Assembly (NCBI GenBank): GCA_033763695.1 | Contig: JANRKB010000043.1 | Span: 62,001-126,000 of the forward strand | DNA: 64,000 bases | Reading direction: 5' to 3' | Source: JANRKB01 sp033763695 | Lineage (GTDB): Bacteria; Planctomycetota; Phycisphaerae; Phycisphaerales; UBA1924 | Shown: positions 8,786 to 17,200 of the stretch, piece after piece | Layout of the letters: each line of letters opens with the position of its first letter | Numbering within the stretch: position 1 is the stretch's first letter | Program-made: the position numbers and the translations under genes | The notes under the pieces: generated by a model | The model's database searches: none | What the model was told of the DNA's origin: nothing | Seen by the model: the letters and a program-made list of their open reading frames with translations, nothing else

Positions 8786-8803
8786 GGGGCGGAGAATCAG
8801 AAT

Positions 8804-8827
8804 CCGTTTCGTGACGTGTTGAAACGG
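8804..8827. other. Inverted repeat in leader
   Basis: CCGTTTC at 8804-8810 and GAAACGG at 8821-8827 around a 10-nt loop, about 80 nt before the acidic protein gene. There is no T-run; it is a possible leader structure. Confidence 0.35.
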
Positions 8828-8906
8828 ACCGGTGTGACGACAGGTACAAGTCTGCCGGAGACAAGACCAGATCGTGGGTGGCTCGACGGCCGAAAGAAGG
8901 TGATCA

Positions 8907-9209
8907 ATGACGCTTGCTCTGCTCGCGGATGACATGGACTCCACGGAACTTCTCCCTGCGCAGGTGCAGCCGTGGGAACAGCCTTGGCAGCAGGGTGCCG
9001 GTGGTCTGGCCGTCGATCCGTTCATGTATGACGAGGATGACGACGAGGACGGCGACGACGACGATGAGGTCTTTGGCGACGACGACGAGTTCGCCGACGA
9101 CGAGGGCTTTGAGGACGACGACGAGGACTTCCTCGACGACAGTGAGGATGAGGACGAGGCCGACGGCGAACTCGCCGATGATGAGGACGAGGACGACGAA
9201 GACCTCTGA
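8907..9209 (+). CDS. Extremely acidic low-complexity protein
   Basis: A 100-residue protein. The first 40 residues are ordinary, with WEQPWQQG in the middle; from residue 42 to the end about three-quarters of the residues are Asp or Glu, interrupted by single Phe, Ala or Gly residues. No enzyme domain is visible. Such tails bind metal ions or basic proteins, and small highly acidic proteins of this kind are common in planctomycetes, but no function can be given. The start is well supported: AAGAAGG lies 6 nt before the ATG. The overlapping plus-strand frame starting 7 nt later gives a Thr/Arg-rich product and is a shadow. Confidence 0.7.
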   Translation: MTLALLADDMDSTELLPAQVQPWEQPWQQGAGGLAVDPFMYDEDDDEDGDDDDEVFGDDDEFADDEGFEDDDEDFLDDSEDEDEADGELADDEDEDDEDL

Positions 9210-9274
9210 TCCCTCACGCCGCGTGTAACGCGCAGCGGCCGCGTCGCCCTCGAGTCCTTCCCGGGGCCGACGCC

Positions 9275-9865
9275 ATGACCAAGCCTGAGTCCAACTTCAG
9301 TCAGCCCAACGACCCCGCATCGCCGGCTTCGCCCGCCGCTCCCCGGCAGGGCACGCCCGTCAACGCGGGGTCTGTTTCTTCCAGCACGCCGCCGACCGGC
9401 CCCGCCGCCGATGCCGCTGCCAACACCGGCACCAACCCGGGTGCCGATCGCTTTGGCGGCTCGGTGGTGGATCGTCGCCTCGGGCTTGATCGTCGCCAGA
9501 TTCAGGCCCACCTCGACGGCGACGATTCAAGCGGTCTGGAGCGTCGGCGCGGACGCGGACGTCGACTGAGCGACTTCACCAAGTCCGCCGAAGAAGGCGA
9601 GATGACCAAGGAACAGTTCCTGTTCCTGATGGCGATCGATCAGTTCAAGAAGGGCAACGCCATGTCATTCCCGACGTGGACGGATGTGCTCGAAGTGATC
9701 CGCCTCTTGGGCTATCGCAAGACGATGCCCAGCGAACTGAGCCTGCGCAACGCCGATGACTGGCGCGAGCGTCACGACGCACCCGCGAACGTGCGTCCGC
9801 AGCGTTGGGCGCAGCGCGCGGAGATTGACCGCCAGCGGAACCAAGGCCGCGCCGACGCGGCTTGA
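9275..9865 (+). CDS. Uncharacterised protein with conserved C-terminal helical region
   Basis: A 196-residue protein. The first 75 residues are Pro/Ala/Ser/Thr-rich and disordered, then there is a basic patch (LERRRGRGRR). The conserved-looking part is residues 105-150, KEQFLFLMAIDQFKKGNAMSF followed by PTWTDVLEVIRLLGYRK, which I recall from planctomycete proteins of unknown function. There is no signal peptide or membrane span. It follows the acidic protein gene by 65 bp in the same direction. It has no clear Shine-Dalgarno. The 3' end converges on atpG. Confidence 0.7.
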   Translation: MTKPESNFSQPNDPASPASPAAPRQGTPVNAGSVSSSTPPTGPAADAAANTGTNPGADRFGGSVVDRRLGLDRRQIQAHLDGDDSSGLERRRGRGRRLSDFTKSAEEGEMTKEQFLFLMAIDQFKKGNAMSFPTWTDVLEVIRLLGYRKTMPSELSLRNADDWRERHDAPANVRPQRWAQRAEIDRQRNQGRADAA

Positions 9866-9959
9866 TCGATTGCCGCTCGTCCATGACAACACAACCATCG
9901 CCAAGCGCGTGTGATTCCGCGGGTCCCAGTTGGGCCCTCCGTGATGGTGATCGCACTGC

Positions 9960-10850
9960 TTACTTGAGTGCAGCGGCACCCGAGATGATCTCGGTGAGCT
10001 CGGTGGTGATCTGGGCCTGACGAGCGCGGTTGTAGACGCGGGTCAGACGCTTGCCAGCCTTGCCCGCGTTGTCCGTCGCCGACTTCATCGCGACCATGCG
10101 TGCGACGTGCTCGCTGACGATGGCGTCGTTGAAAGCCTGGAAGAGCACGGCCTTGACGGCGGCAGGGAGCAGATCGCCCAGCAGATTGGCCGCGTCGGGG
10201 CTGAACTCGTACTGCGTACTCGCGCCGGTCTTGGTGGCGGGCTTGGAAGCCGCGGCCGTCTCGGGCTGGAAGGGGACGATCTGCATGACCGTCGGGGTCT
10301 GGCGGCCGGCGGAGATGTACTTCATGTACACGACGCGGACGCGCGAGATCTCACCGGCGAGGAAGCGCTGGACGTACTCGCCCGCGAGCTCCTGCACCTG
10401 CTGATACGACACCTTGTCGGTGAAGTTGCTGTGGTGCTTGGCGACGGGGATTCCCATGTACTTCAGCGCGCCGACGCCCTTCTTGCCCACGATCTCGATG
10501 AGGCCGTTCTTGGCAGAGGTGTTGGCGCGGATGAACTGGGTGAATGTGCGGAGGATCGAGCCGTTGTAGGGGCCGCAGAGGCCGCGATCGCTGGTGATGA
10601 CCAGCGTGACTTCCTTGGCGCCCGGAGCGGCCGCGGCACCGGCGGTGGCCAGCAGCGGGTGCGACACGCCGTCGACGTTGCTCAGCTCGGTCACGAGCTG
10701 GAAGAGCGTCGAGGTGTACGGCTTGGACGCCACCGACGCCTGCTGGGCGCGGGCGAACTTGCTCGTGGCGATCATCTGCATCGTCTTGGTGATGCGGCGA
10801 ATGTTGCCGACCGCCTTGATGCGCTTCTTGATCTCGCGTGTCTTGGCCAT
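9960..10850 (-). CDS. atpG: F1F0 ATP synthase subunit gamma
   Basis: A 296-residue gamma subunit, the central rotor shaft of F1. The N-terminal coiled coil starts AKTREIKKRIKAVGNIRRIT, followed by the conserved TSDRGLCGPYN region near residue 90, and the C-terminal helix ends RQAQITTELTEIISGA, the family signature. The length is normal. The start at 10850 gives the canonical MAKTREI; the frame is open upstream but non-homologous. The leader is pyrimidine-rich with no Shine-Dalgarno, and TATCCT lies 9 nt before the ATG. No other ATP synthase gene is adjacent: downstream is an unrelated convergent gene and upstream a divergent AsmA-like gene, so atpG is separated from atpA and atpD here. Confidence 0.97.
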   Translation of the reverse strand: MAKTREIKKRIKAVGNIRRITKTMQMIATSKFARAQQASVASKPYTSTLFQLVTELSNVDGVSHPLLATAGAAAAPGAKEVTLVITSDRGLCGPYNGSILRTFTQFIRANTSAKNGLIEIVGKKGVGALKYMGIPVAKHHSNFTDKVSYQQVQELAGEYVQRFLAGEISRVRVVYMKYISAGRQTPTVMQIVPFQPETAAASKPATKTGASTQYEFSPDAANLLGDLLPAAVKAVLFQAFNDAIVSEHVARMVAMKSATDNAGKAGKRLTRVYNRARQAQITTELTEIISGAAALK

Positions 10851-10859
10851 AGGGAGGCA

Positions 10860-10865
10860 AGGATA
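10860..10865 (-). promoter_or_regulatory. -10-like box (TATCCT) before atpG
   Basis: TATCCT ends 9 nt before the atpG start codon on the minus strand. The spacing is slightly longer than in the other TANNNT cases, so the mRNA would have a leader of at most a few nucleotides. Confidence 0.35.
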
Positions 10866-11046
10866 GGCCGCGCCCTCGCGCCGAAACATGAGATTCGCTC
10901 AATGTTCGGCATGCCCCGTGGGCTGAGCCCCGATTTCTGGGCGCAGATCGCATCGGGTGGTTCACAGAACCGCGGCGCGGGTGTCCGAACCGGGCCACCA
11001 AGCCGGGAGCCACCGCGTCTGGGAAAGGTGCGGTGCGGGCGGCGGG

Positions 11047-11052
11047 TAGGAT
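11047..11052 (+). promoter_or_regulatory. -10-like box (TAGGAT) 6 nt before start
   Basis: TAGGAT followed by CCGGGC and the ATG of the AsmA-like gene. No Shine-Dalgarno can fit, although AGGA within the box could act as a weak one. Confidence 0.4.
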
Positions 11053-11058
11053 CCGGGC

Positions 11059-12678
11059 ATGATCGCCAAGGCCTTCAAGTTCGTCGTCGCGCTGGTCGTG
11101 CTCGTGGCCCTCGCTGTCGGCGGGTTCCTGTTCTATCGCTCGCAGAACGCCGCGAGCGTGGACACATGGATCGGCAAGCAGCTTGTGGGCATCGTCTCCA
11201 GCTACATCGTGCCGACGATCGAGTTCGACACTGTGAAGTACAACGCGCCGTACGGCGTGTCCCTGCGGAACGTCACGCTCACCGCGCCCGACGGCACGCG
11301 CGTGGTGAAGGTCGCCGCCCTCGACGTCGAACTCGCCGAGATTCCGAGCATCGGCAAGCCGATCGTGATCAAGAACGTGCTGCTCACCGGCGGCGATGTG
11401 AACCTGATCGCCTCGAAAGACGGCGGATTCAAGGGCCTCGTGCCGTTCAGCAAGGTGAGCGCGGTTGACGCCACCAAGGCCAGCGCGAACGGCAAGGAAG
11501 CGATCGCAAAGGTCGAAGAGAAGATCGACCCCAACTTCCGTCTCTCCAACACCATTCGGCTTGAGAAGGTGTCGTTCAAGGATGTCGCGCTGGCCTACGA
11601 CGCGAGCGACGGCAACCCGCCGATGAAGATCGAGGGGCTCTCGCTCGATCTGGCCGTCAGCCCGGATGCGAAGGACCCCGGCTGGTATGCGATCGACACC
11701 GCGTTTGGCCGCGCTCCGCAGGCGCAGTTTGTCGTCAAAGGCCGCCTCAACATCGACACGCTCACCGCCGACCTGGCCCAGACGACGATGACCGCGGAAC
11801 TCGGCCCCGACACGCTCAGCAGCCTGCCCGGACAGCTCCAAACGCTGCTGAAGGAGCACGACGCCCGCGGCAAGATGGTCGCGAACATCAGCGGCATACT
11901 GCCGGTCAAGGACATCAATGCCGCGGACGTCAAAGCCAACGTCACGATCACCGCGCTGAATGTCGCGGGAGGCGAGTTCCGGCTGCCCATCGACAACCTT
12001 GCGATCAACGCAACGCTCAAGAGCGGCACGCTCGAGTTTGACCAGACCGCCAACCTCATCAAGGGCGCGGTGATCTCGCGCGGCACGCTGCAACTCGCGA
12101 GCACCGACAAACCGCTGCAAGCGACCTGGACTGCACGGAACCTCGATCTGCGCGAACTGCTGCGAGCCCAGAAGAGCGGCGAACCACCGAAACTCGCGGG
12201 CATCCTCAACTCGCAGGGCAGCGCGACGAGCAGCCTGAACGACCCCAAGGGCAAGCTGGCGGGCAACGGCGACCTCGAAATCAAAGACGGGCGACTGATC
12301 TTGCTGCCCGGCCTGAGCGACCTTGCCGAGAAACTGGGCCTCGCGGGAAGCCTGCTTGGCAACACCGACGTGAATCACGCGCTCACGGCGACCTATGACC
12401 TCGGCCCTGCGGGCATCATGCTTAAGGACTCGGAACTGACGACGCCGGTGATTGCCGCCCGCGCCAAGGGGAAGATCGGCTTCGATCAGCAGCTCGATCT
12501 GGCCGTGAACGCCGGGCCGCTGGAGAAGATGCAGGGTCTGCTCGGCAAAGCGGGCAAGGTCGGCAAGCTGCTCGGCGACCTCACCAAGGTGACTGACAAA
12601 CTCGTGACCTATCGCGTCACGGGCCCAGCGAACAAGCCGGAACTCTCGGTCGCGCCGCTGGGCTTTGAGATCAAGTGA
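11059..12678 (+). CDS. AsmA-like envelope protein
   Basis: A 539-residue protein anchored by one N-terminal membrane span (about residues 5-27), with the rest in the periplasm. The repeated beta-strand pattern, including the early segment VSLRNVTLTAPDGTRVVKVA and the C-terminal LAVNAGPLEKMQGLLGKAGK, is that of the AsmA family, whose members are large beta-groove proteins that move lipids between the membranes. It is shorter than TamB and close to E. coli AsmA in size. The next gene starts 35 nt after the stop and may be co-transcribed. It is divergent from atpG. Confidence 0.8.
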   Translation: MIAKAFKFVVALVVLVALAVGGFLFYRSQNAASVDTWIGKQLVGIVSSYIVPTIEFDTVKYNAPYGVSLRNVTLTAPDGTRVVKVAALDVELAEIPSIGKPIVIKNVLLTGGDVNLIASKDGGFKGLVPFSKVSAVDATKASANGKEAIAKVEEKIDPNFRLSNTIRLEKVSFKDVALAYDASDGNPPMKIEGLSLDLAVSPDAKDPGWYAIDTAFGRAPQAQFVVKGRLNIDTLTADLAQTTMTAELGPDTLSSLPGQLQTLLKEHDARGKMVANISGILPVKDINAADVKANVTITALNVAGGEFRLPIDNLAINATLKSGTLEFDQTANLIKGAVISRGTLQLASTDKPLQATWTARNLDLRELLRAQKSGEPPKLAGILNSQGSATSSLNDPKGKLAGNGDLEIKDGRLILLPGLSDLAEKLGLAGSLLGNTDVNHALTATYDLGPAGIMLKDSELTTPVIAARAKGKIGFDQQLDLAVNAGPLEKMQGLLGKAGKVGKLLGDLTKVTDKLVTYRVTGPANKPELSVAPLGFEIK

Positions 12679-12700
12679 GCGGCGTGGGCCGCACATCGAA

Positions 12701-12706
12701 TAGACT
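12701..12706 (+). promoter_or_regulatory. -10-like box (TAGACT) 7 nt before start
   Basis: TAGACT, then 7 nt, then the ATG at 12714. It lies between the AsmA-like stop and this start, so the second gene may have its own leaderless promoter. Confidence 0.35.
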
Positions 12707-12713
12707 TCTTGCG

Positions 12714-13190
12714 ATGGATGCACTGCGGCCCAAGCACGGCGCGGGCTCGTCGCTCCGAACACGGAGCACGATCGCTGTCAGCGCGATGCTGGTGCTCGCG
12801 TCTGCCGCCGTGGTCCCTGGGTGTGTGGGGCCTGAAATGGCGCTTTCAGCGGGGCTGAACGCCGTCTCGGCACAGACCGCAACATTCACACGCGGCGAGT
12901 TGATCTCGGCGACGCGTGCATCGCTCGCGCAGACGCATGCCGCGGTCGGGCGTGCGCTCTCCAGCCTGGGATTCAAGACCACGCGTGCACGCCTTCGTGA
13001 GACGAGCGCGAGCACGTGGGCCGTCACCCTCGATGATCGTGACATCCGCGTCACGCTCAGCGCGGCATCGCCCGAGGTTACGAGCATCGCGATCAAGGCC
13101 GGGTTCTGGGGTGACCTCGCCCTGTCGCGCCTGGTGCAAGAGCAGATCGACACGGAACTGCGCACCGCGGCAGTCCCCGCGGAACGCTGA
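12714..13190 (+). CDS. Small probable lipoprotein, DUF3568-like
   Basis: About 158 residues. A basic N-terminus is followed by a hydrophobic stretch (TIAVSAMLVLASAAVVPGC) that ends in a possible lipobox cysteine; Pro at -2 is unusual. The mature part, with TRASLAQTHAAVGRALSSLG and IAIKAGFWGDLALSRLVQEQ, resembles the DUF3568 proteins, small periplasmic proteins of unknown role. An alternative GTG at 12675 overlaps the AsmA-like stop (GTGA) and would add 13 residues. I prefer ATG 12714 because it gives a shorter signal peptide and has TAGACT 7 nt upstream. Confidence 0.7.
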   Translation: MDALRPKHGAGSSLRTRSTIAVSAMLVLASAAVVPGCVGPEMALSAGLNAVSAQTATFTRGELISATRASLAQTHAAVGRALSSLGFKTTRARLRETSASTWAVTLDDRDIRVTLSAASPEVTSIAIKAGFWGDLALSRLVQEQIDTELRTAAVPAER

Positions 13191-13566
13191 GTATTGATCT
13201 CTCCCAAGGCCGGCCGAGCCGCGTTCTGGATGCCCTTGGCGATCCGCAAGTCGCTTTGAACGCGAGATCCCCTCCGCCAAGCTCCAGAGCCGTGCAAAAC
13301 CGCGCCATCCGAGTCGTATCGCGAGGGTTGCGCGTGTGTTGCGCGAACGTCCGCTCCGGTGTGCGTTTGGGTACGCCAGGCGTTTTCTTGCATACGCTTT
13401 CACCCGTTCAGGGAACATATCTGAAACGTGCGAATCTGGATTCCCAACTCGTGTGATGCAGACGCCTGAGTTGGGCTGACGCCGTGTCGTGATTCACGAG
13501 CACGAGCGTCGGCGGCAGAGTCCGGCATGCCGCGTTGAACGTGCCTCGCGATCGGAGAACCGCCCC
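13191..13566. other. Intergenic region before the exporter operon
   Basis: This 376-bp gap holds no supported gene. It has an inverted repeat CCCAACTC (13442-13449) / GAGTTGGG (13467-13474) around a 17-nt loop, and a TACGCT box at 13393-13398 that could be the -10 of the exporter operon with a leader of about 160 nt. No -35 is evident. Confidence 0.4.
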
Positions 13567-14970
13567 GTGTGGAAATGGATCATCGGTTTTGTCGTGTTGG
13601 TGCTGGTGCTCGTGACCGGCGGCGGCGTGTACCTCTGGCAGTCGGGCACGCTCAAGACGCTCATGGAGAAGATGAACCCCGAGGCGGGCGGCATGAAGGT
13701 CCGCCTCGAGACCGTGGAGCGCGGCACGCTCATCCGCTCGATCAGCGCACCGGGCATCGTTGAGCCGCGCACGAAGGTCGAAATCAGCGCGCAGGTCTCC
13801 GCACGCATCATCGCGCTGCCCTTCCGCGAAGGTGACTTTGTAAAGAAGGGCGATGTGCTCATCCGTCTGAACGGCGAGGATCTCGCCGCCGCGCTCGACT
13901 CGGCCAAGGCTCAGGAGAAGCGCGAGCGGGCCCAGCTCGAAGGCGCGCAGGCACGCCTCGCCAACGCCGGCTTTGAACTCGGACGGCGCAAGGAACTCTT
14001 CGCGAGCAAGGACATCAGCAAGGCCGAGCTCGATCAGGCCGAGGCCGACTTTCAGGCTGCCCAGTCGAGCGTGAACCAGAGCAAGCACTCGATCGAAGCC
14101 GCGCAGGCGAGCATCCAGCGCGCGACCAAGGACCTGGAGAACACGGTCATCAAGGCCGACTTCGACGGCGTGGTGACGAAACTCGACGCCGAAGTCGGCG
14201 AGCTCGTGGTCGTCGGCACGCTGAACAACCCGGGCTCGGTGATCATGGAAGTCGCGAACCTGACCGACGTCTTGATGAAGGCGCGCGTCGACGAAGCGAA
14301 CATCGCGCCGGTGGTGGCGGGCCAACGGGCCAAGATTTTCGTCAACGCCTATCCCGACAAGGACTTCGCTGGCACCGTCGAGCGCGTGGGCTTGAAGAAG
14401 CTCACGGATAAGGACGGCTCGTCGTACTTCGAGACCGAGATTAAGATCGATGTGCCCGAGGGGATCACGCTGCGTTCGGGCCTGACGTGCAACGCCGACA
14501 TCGGCGTGCAGACGCTCGCTGATGTGGTGAAGGTGCCCAGCCAGGCGATCCTCGATCGCGCGGTGGACGAACTGCCGGCGGAAGTGTCGCAGGCCGCGGG
14601 CTCGATCGATCCGGGCAAGAAGTTCGCCCGCGTGATCTTCGCGATGAAAGACGGCAAGGCGGAGGCGCTGCCCGTCGGCATCGGCCCAAGCGACCTGACG
14701 CACACCGTCATCTTCAAGGGTCTTGAGCCGGGGACGAAGATCGTCGTCGGGCCGTTCAAGACGCTGCTGGCGCTCAAGCACGATCAGCGCATCTCCGACG
14801 AGGCGCTGGACAAGAAGCCGGGCACGGGTTCGACGACGGGCGAGACCAAGATCGCCGGTGCGGCAGACGGCAAAGAGAAGGAAAAGCACCCCGAGCCCAA
14901 GCCGCAGGAAGGCAAGCCCGAACCGACCAAGCCGCAGAACAACGCCCAGAGCAGTGGGCCGCAGGGCTGA
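13567..14970 (+). CDS. Periplasmic adaptor (membrane fusion) protein, MacA-like
   Basis: A 467-residue HlyD/MacA-type adaptor. It has an N-terminal membrane anchor (residues 2-20), a first lipoyl half-motif, a long alpha-hairpin of about 110 residues rich in Ala, Gln and Lys, the second half-motif VIKADFDGVVTKLDAEVGEL, a beta-barrel domain, and a disordered Lys/Pro/Glu-rich tail of about 50 residues. It links an inner-membrane ABC transporter to an outer-membrane channel. The start is GTG 13567, supported by GGAG 9 nt upstream; the longer frame from 13489 reads through non-conserved sequence. It leads the operon with the ATPase, permease and TolC-like genes that follow. Substrate unknown. Confidence 0.93.
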   Translation: MWKWIIGFVVLVLVLVTGGGVYLWQSGTLKTLMEKMNPEAGGMKVRLETVERGTLIRSISAPGIVEPRTKVEISAQVSARIIALPFREGDFVKKGDVLIRLNGEDLAAALDSAKAQEKRERAQLEGAQARLANAGFELGRRKELFASKDISKAELDQAEADFQAAQSSVNQSKHSIEAAQASIQRATKDLENTVIKADFDGVVTKLDAEVGELVVVGTLNNPGSVIMEVANLTDVLMKARVDEANIAPVVAGQRAKIFVNAYPDKDFAGTVERVGLKKLTDKDGSSYFETEIKIDVPEGITLRSGLTCNADIGVQTLADVVKVPSQAILDRAVDELPAEVSQAAGSIDPGKKFARVIFAMKDGKAEALPVGIGPSDLTHTVIFKGLEPGTKIVVGPFKTLLALKHDQRISDEALDKKPGTGSTTGETKIAGAADGKEKEKHPEPKPQEGKPEPTKPQNNAQSSGPQG

Positions 14971-15005
14971 AACGCAGGCACGCGGCGTTGACGTGCGCGT
15001 GCCTC

Positions 15006-15050
15006 TGACTTCGTGACTCTTGGCTCCGTGACTCTTGACTTCGTGACTTT
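15006..15050 (+). repeat. 15-bp tandem repeat in pyrimidine-rich leader
   Basis: Three units of 15 bp: TGACTTCGTGACTCT, TGGCTCCGTGACTCT and TGACTTCGTGACTTT. The rest of the spacer up to the ATG at 15092 is also pyrimidine-rich and contains ACTTCGTCTCTTCT, which recurs before the scoB gene at 31187. There is no Shine-Dalgarno. Confidence 0.85.
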
Positions 15051-15091
15051 CTGCCTTTGCCTTCGCACTTCGTCTCTTCTGCTCCTCTCCC

Positions 15092-15856
15092 ATGAACGCC
15101 ATCCGCATCCGACAACTTCACAAGCTGTACAAGATCGGCACCGAGAAGGTGCACGCGCTGCGCGGCGTCGATCTTGAGATTCAGCGCGGCGAGTTCGTCG
15201 CCATCATGGGTTCGTCCGGCTCGGGCAAGTCGACCCTCATGAACATCCTCGGCTGTCTCGATCGCCCGACCAGCGGCGTGTACGAGCTTGCCGGGCGTCG
15301 CACCGAAGACCTCAGCGCTGGCGAACTCGCCAAGGTCCGCAACGAGCAGATCGGCTTCGTCTTTCAATCGTTCGAACTTCTGCCGCGGGCAACGGCGCTC
15401 AAGAACGTCGCCCTGCCGCTGATCTATTCCAAGCGATTCTGGTGGGGCGCGACACGCCGCGCCAAGGAAGCGCTCGAACGCGTCGGCCTGGGCGAGCGCA
15501 TGAAGCACAAGCCCAACCAGCTCTCCGGCGGACAGCGCCAACGCGTGGCGATCGCACGAGCGCTCGTGAATCAGCCCAGCATCCTGCTCGCCGACGAGCC
15601 CACCGGCAACCTCGACAGCAAGACGAGCGAGGAGATCATCGCGCTCTTCCAGGCCCTGCACAATGAGGGGCAGACGATCGTCATCGTCACGCACGAAGAG
15701 GACATCGCCGGTTTCGCGCATCGCATCATCCGCCTGCGCGACGGCAAGATCGTGTCGGATCATCCGACCGCGACGGATCCGATCCATCAGGACTATGTGA
15801 AGCGGGCGCTGCAGTTCGCCCAGACGCAAGCCGCGGCCGCGGGGGTGCCCTCGTGA
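15092..15856 (+). CDS. ABC transporter ATP-binding protein, MacB/LolD-type
   Basis: A 254-residue ATPase with Walker A GSSGSGKST at residues 40-48, the Q-loop in FVFQSFELL, the signature LSGGQRQRV and Walker B ILLADEPTGNLD. These features and the length place it in the MacB/LolD subfamily, which powers mechanotransmission through FtsX-like permeases and does not itself form the pore. The leader has no Shine-Dalgarno; the preceding 85 nt are pyrimidine-rich and end CTCCTCTCCC before the ATG. Its last codons overlap the permease start by 4 bp (GTGA). Confidence 0.95.
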   Translation: MNAIRIRQLHKLYKIGTEKVHALRGVDLEIQRGEFVAIMGSSGSGKSTLMNILGCLDRPTSGVYELAGRRTEDLSAGELAKVRNEQIGFVFQSFELLPRATALKNVALPLIYSKRFWWGATRRAKEALERVGLGERMKHKPNQLSGGQRQRVAIARALVNQPSILLADEPTGNLDSKTSEEIIALFQALHNEGQTIVIVTHEEDIAGFAHRIIRLRDGKIVSDHPTATDPIHQDYVKRALQFAQTQAAAAGVPS

Positions 15857-17091
15857 TCATCATCCGACTGCTCACGCAGACCGTCACGCTCGCACTCGCC
15901 CAGATCTGGGCCAACAAGGTGCGCGCGATGCTCACAACGCTGGGCATCATCATCGGCGTCGCCGCGGTGCTCACGACCATCGCCGCGACGACGGGCCTGC
16001 AGAAGTACGTGCTCGATCAGTTCGCGACCATCGGCGCGAACAAGGTGTGGATCTTCCCACGCCGCCCCGACAACATGCGCGAACGCTACTCGTTCCGCCA
16101 GATCCGCCTCACCAAGGACCAGGTTGACGGCCTGCTCTTCCATTGCCCGTCGCTCGCCCGCCTCACGCCGATCATGGAAATGAACGTGCAGATCCAGGCT
16201 GGCGACAAGGTGCGCGATTTCGTGAGCGTGCAGGGCATCCGCCCCGATTGGCACGACATCGAGATGCGTTACGTCACCGTGGGCCGCACGTTTAACTCGA
16301 CCGACGAGAAGGACCGCCTGCAGGTCTGCCTTATCAACGACAAGGGCGTCGGCGAGATGGGCCTGAAGGCCGACCCGACGGGGCAATCGATTCTCATCGA
16401 AGGTCGCCGCTTCATCATCGTCGGCGTCGTTGAGACGCGCAAGGTGAGCCCGATGTTCGGCGGCAACGAGGCGCAGACCGAGATCTTTATCCCGTTCGCA
16501 ACCGGCGAAGTGATGCGCCCCGAGCCGCGGATGTACGTCGTCGCGCAGTCCAAGGCTCCGGACCTCTTCGAAGAGGTGAAGGCCGAAGTGAAGTTCTACA
16601 TGCGCCGCAAACGCGGCCTCACGCCCGAAGAGCCCGACACCTTCGGCGTCGAAGCCATCGATCAAGCCATCTCGCAGTTCAACACCGTTGCTCGCGGGCT
16701 GACGATGGGTGCCGCGGGCGTCGTCGGCATCGCGCTGCTCGTCGGCGGCATCGGCATCATGAACATCATGCTCGTGAGCGTGAGCGAACGCACCCGCGAG
16801 ATCGGCTTGCGCAAGGCCGTCGGCGCACGACCGTCGGTGATTCTCCTGCAGTTCCTTGTCGAAGCGATCACGCTGTGCTCCGTCGGCGGCGGCGTCGGGC
16901 TCTTGCTCGGACAGGCCGCGGTCTTCGGCATGCAGTTCGCCAAGGACACACCGTTCGAATCGGCGTACATCCCGAGTTGGGCGATCGTCCTCGCGATCCT
17001 CTTCAGCGCAAGCGTCGGTGTGATCTTCGGCATGTTCCCCGCGATCAAGGCGGCACGCCTGAACCCCATCGACGCCCTGCGGCATGAGTAA
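15853..17091 (+). CDS. ABC transporter permease, MacB/FtsX-type
   Basis: A 412-residue permease with the four-span MacB plan: one N-terminal membrane helix (residues 10-40, including MLTTLGIIIGVAAVL), a large periplasmic domain of about 220 residues, then three C-terminal helices. VSVSERTREIGLRKAVGARP is the conserved coupling helix seen in MacB and LolC/E. It starts at a GTG overlapping the ATPase stop, so it is translationally coupled. With the adaptor and TolC-like protein it should form a tripartite efflux or secretion machine for a periplasmic substrate; the substrate cannot be read from the sequence. Confidence 0.94.
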   Translation: MIIIRLLTQTVTLALAQIWANKVRAMLTTLGIIIGVAAVLTTIAATTGLQKYVLDQFATIGANKVWIFPRRPDNMRERYSFRQIRLTKDQVDGLLFHCPSLARLTPIMEMNVQIQAGDKVRDFVSVQGIRPDWHDIEMRYVTVGRTFNSTDEKDRLQVCLINDKGVGEMGLKADPTGQSILIEGRRFIIVGVVETRKVSPMFGGNEAQTEIFIPFATGEVMRPEPRMYVVAQSKAPDLFEEVKAEVKFYMRRKRGLTPEEPDTFGVEAIDQAISQFNTVARGLTMGAAGVVGIALLVGGIGIMNIMLVSVSERTREIGLRKAVGARPSVILLQFLVEAITLCSVGGGVGLLLGQAAVFGMQFAKDTPFESAYIPSWAIVLAILFSASVGVIFGMFPAIKAARLNPIDALRHE

Positions 17092-17124
17092 CGAGCAGCA
17101 ACGGCGTGCGCGAGCAAAGACAGC

Positions 17125-17155
17125 GAGTCTCGAAGTCAAGAGTCACGAAGTCACG
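17125..17155 (-). repeat. Inverted copy of the 15-bp leader repeat
   Basis: Read on the minus strand this segment contains TGACTTCGTGACTCT, identical to the first unit at 15006, followed by TGACTTCGAGACTC. It lies just after the permease gene and before the TolC-like start, in opposite orientation to the copies at 15006-15050. Confidence 0.8.
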
Positions 17156-17200
17156 TGGGGACGCGCAGGCGGCCGTGACCAAGCGGAGCAGGAAGTGAAG

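Noticed and set aside
10351..12762. Long minus-strand frame antisense to the AsmA-like gene and overlapping atpG in another frame
   Set aside because: Lacks any domain and conflicts with two well-supported genes.
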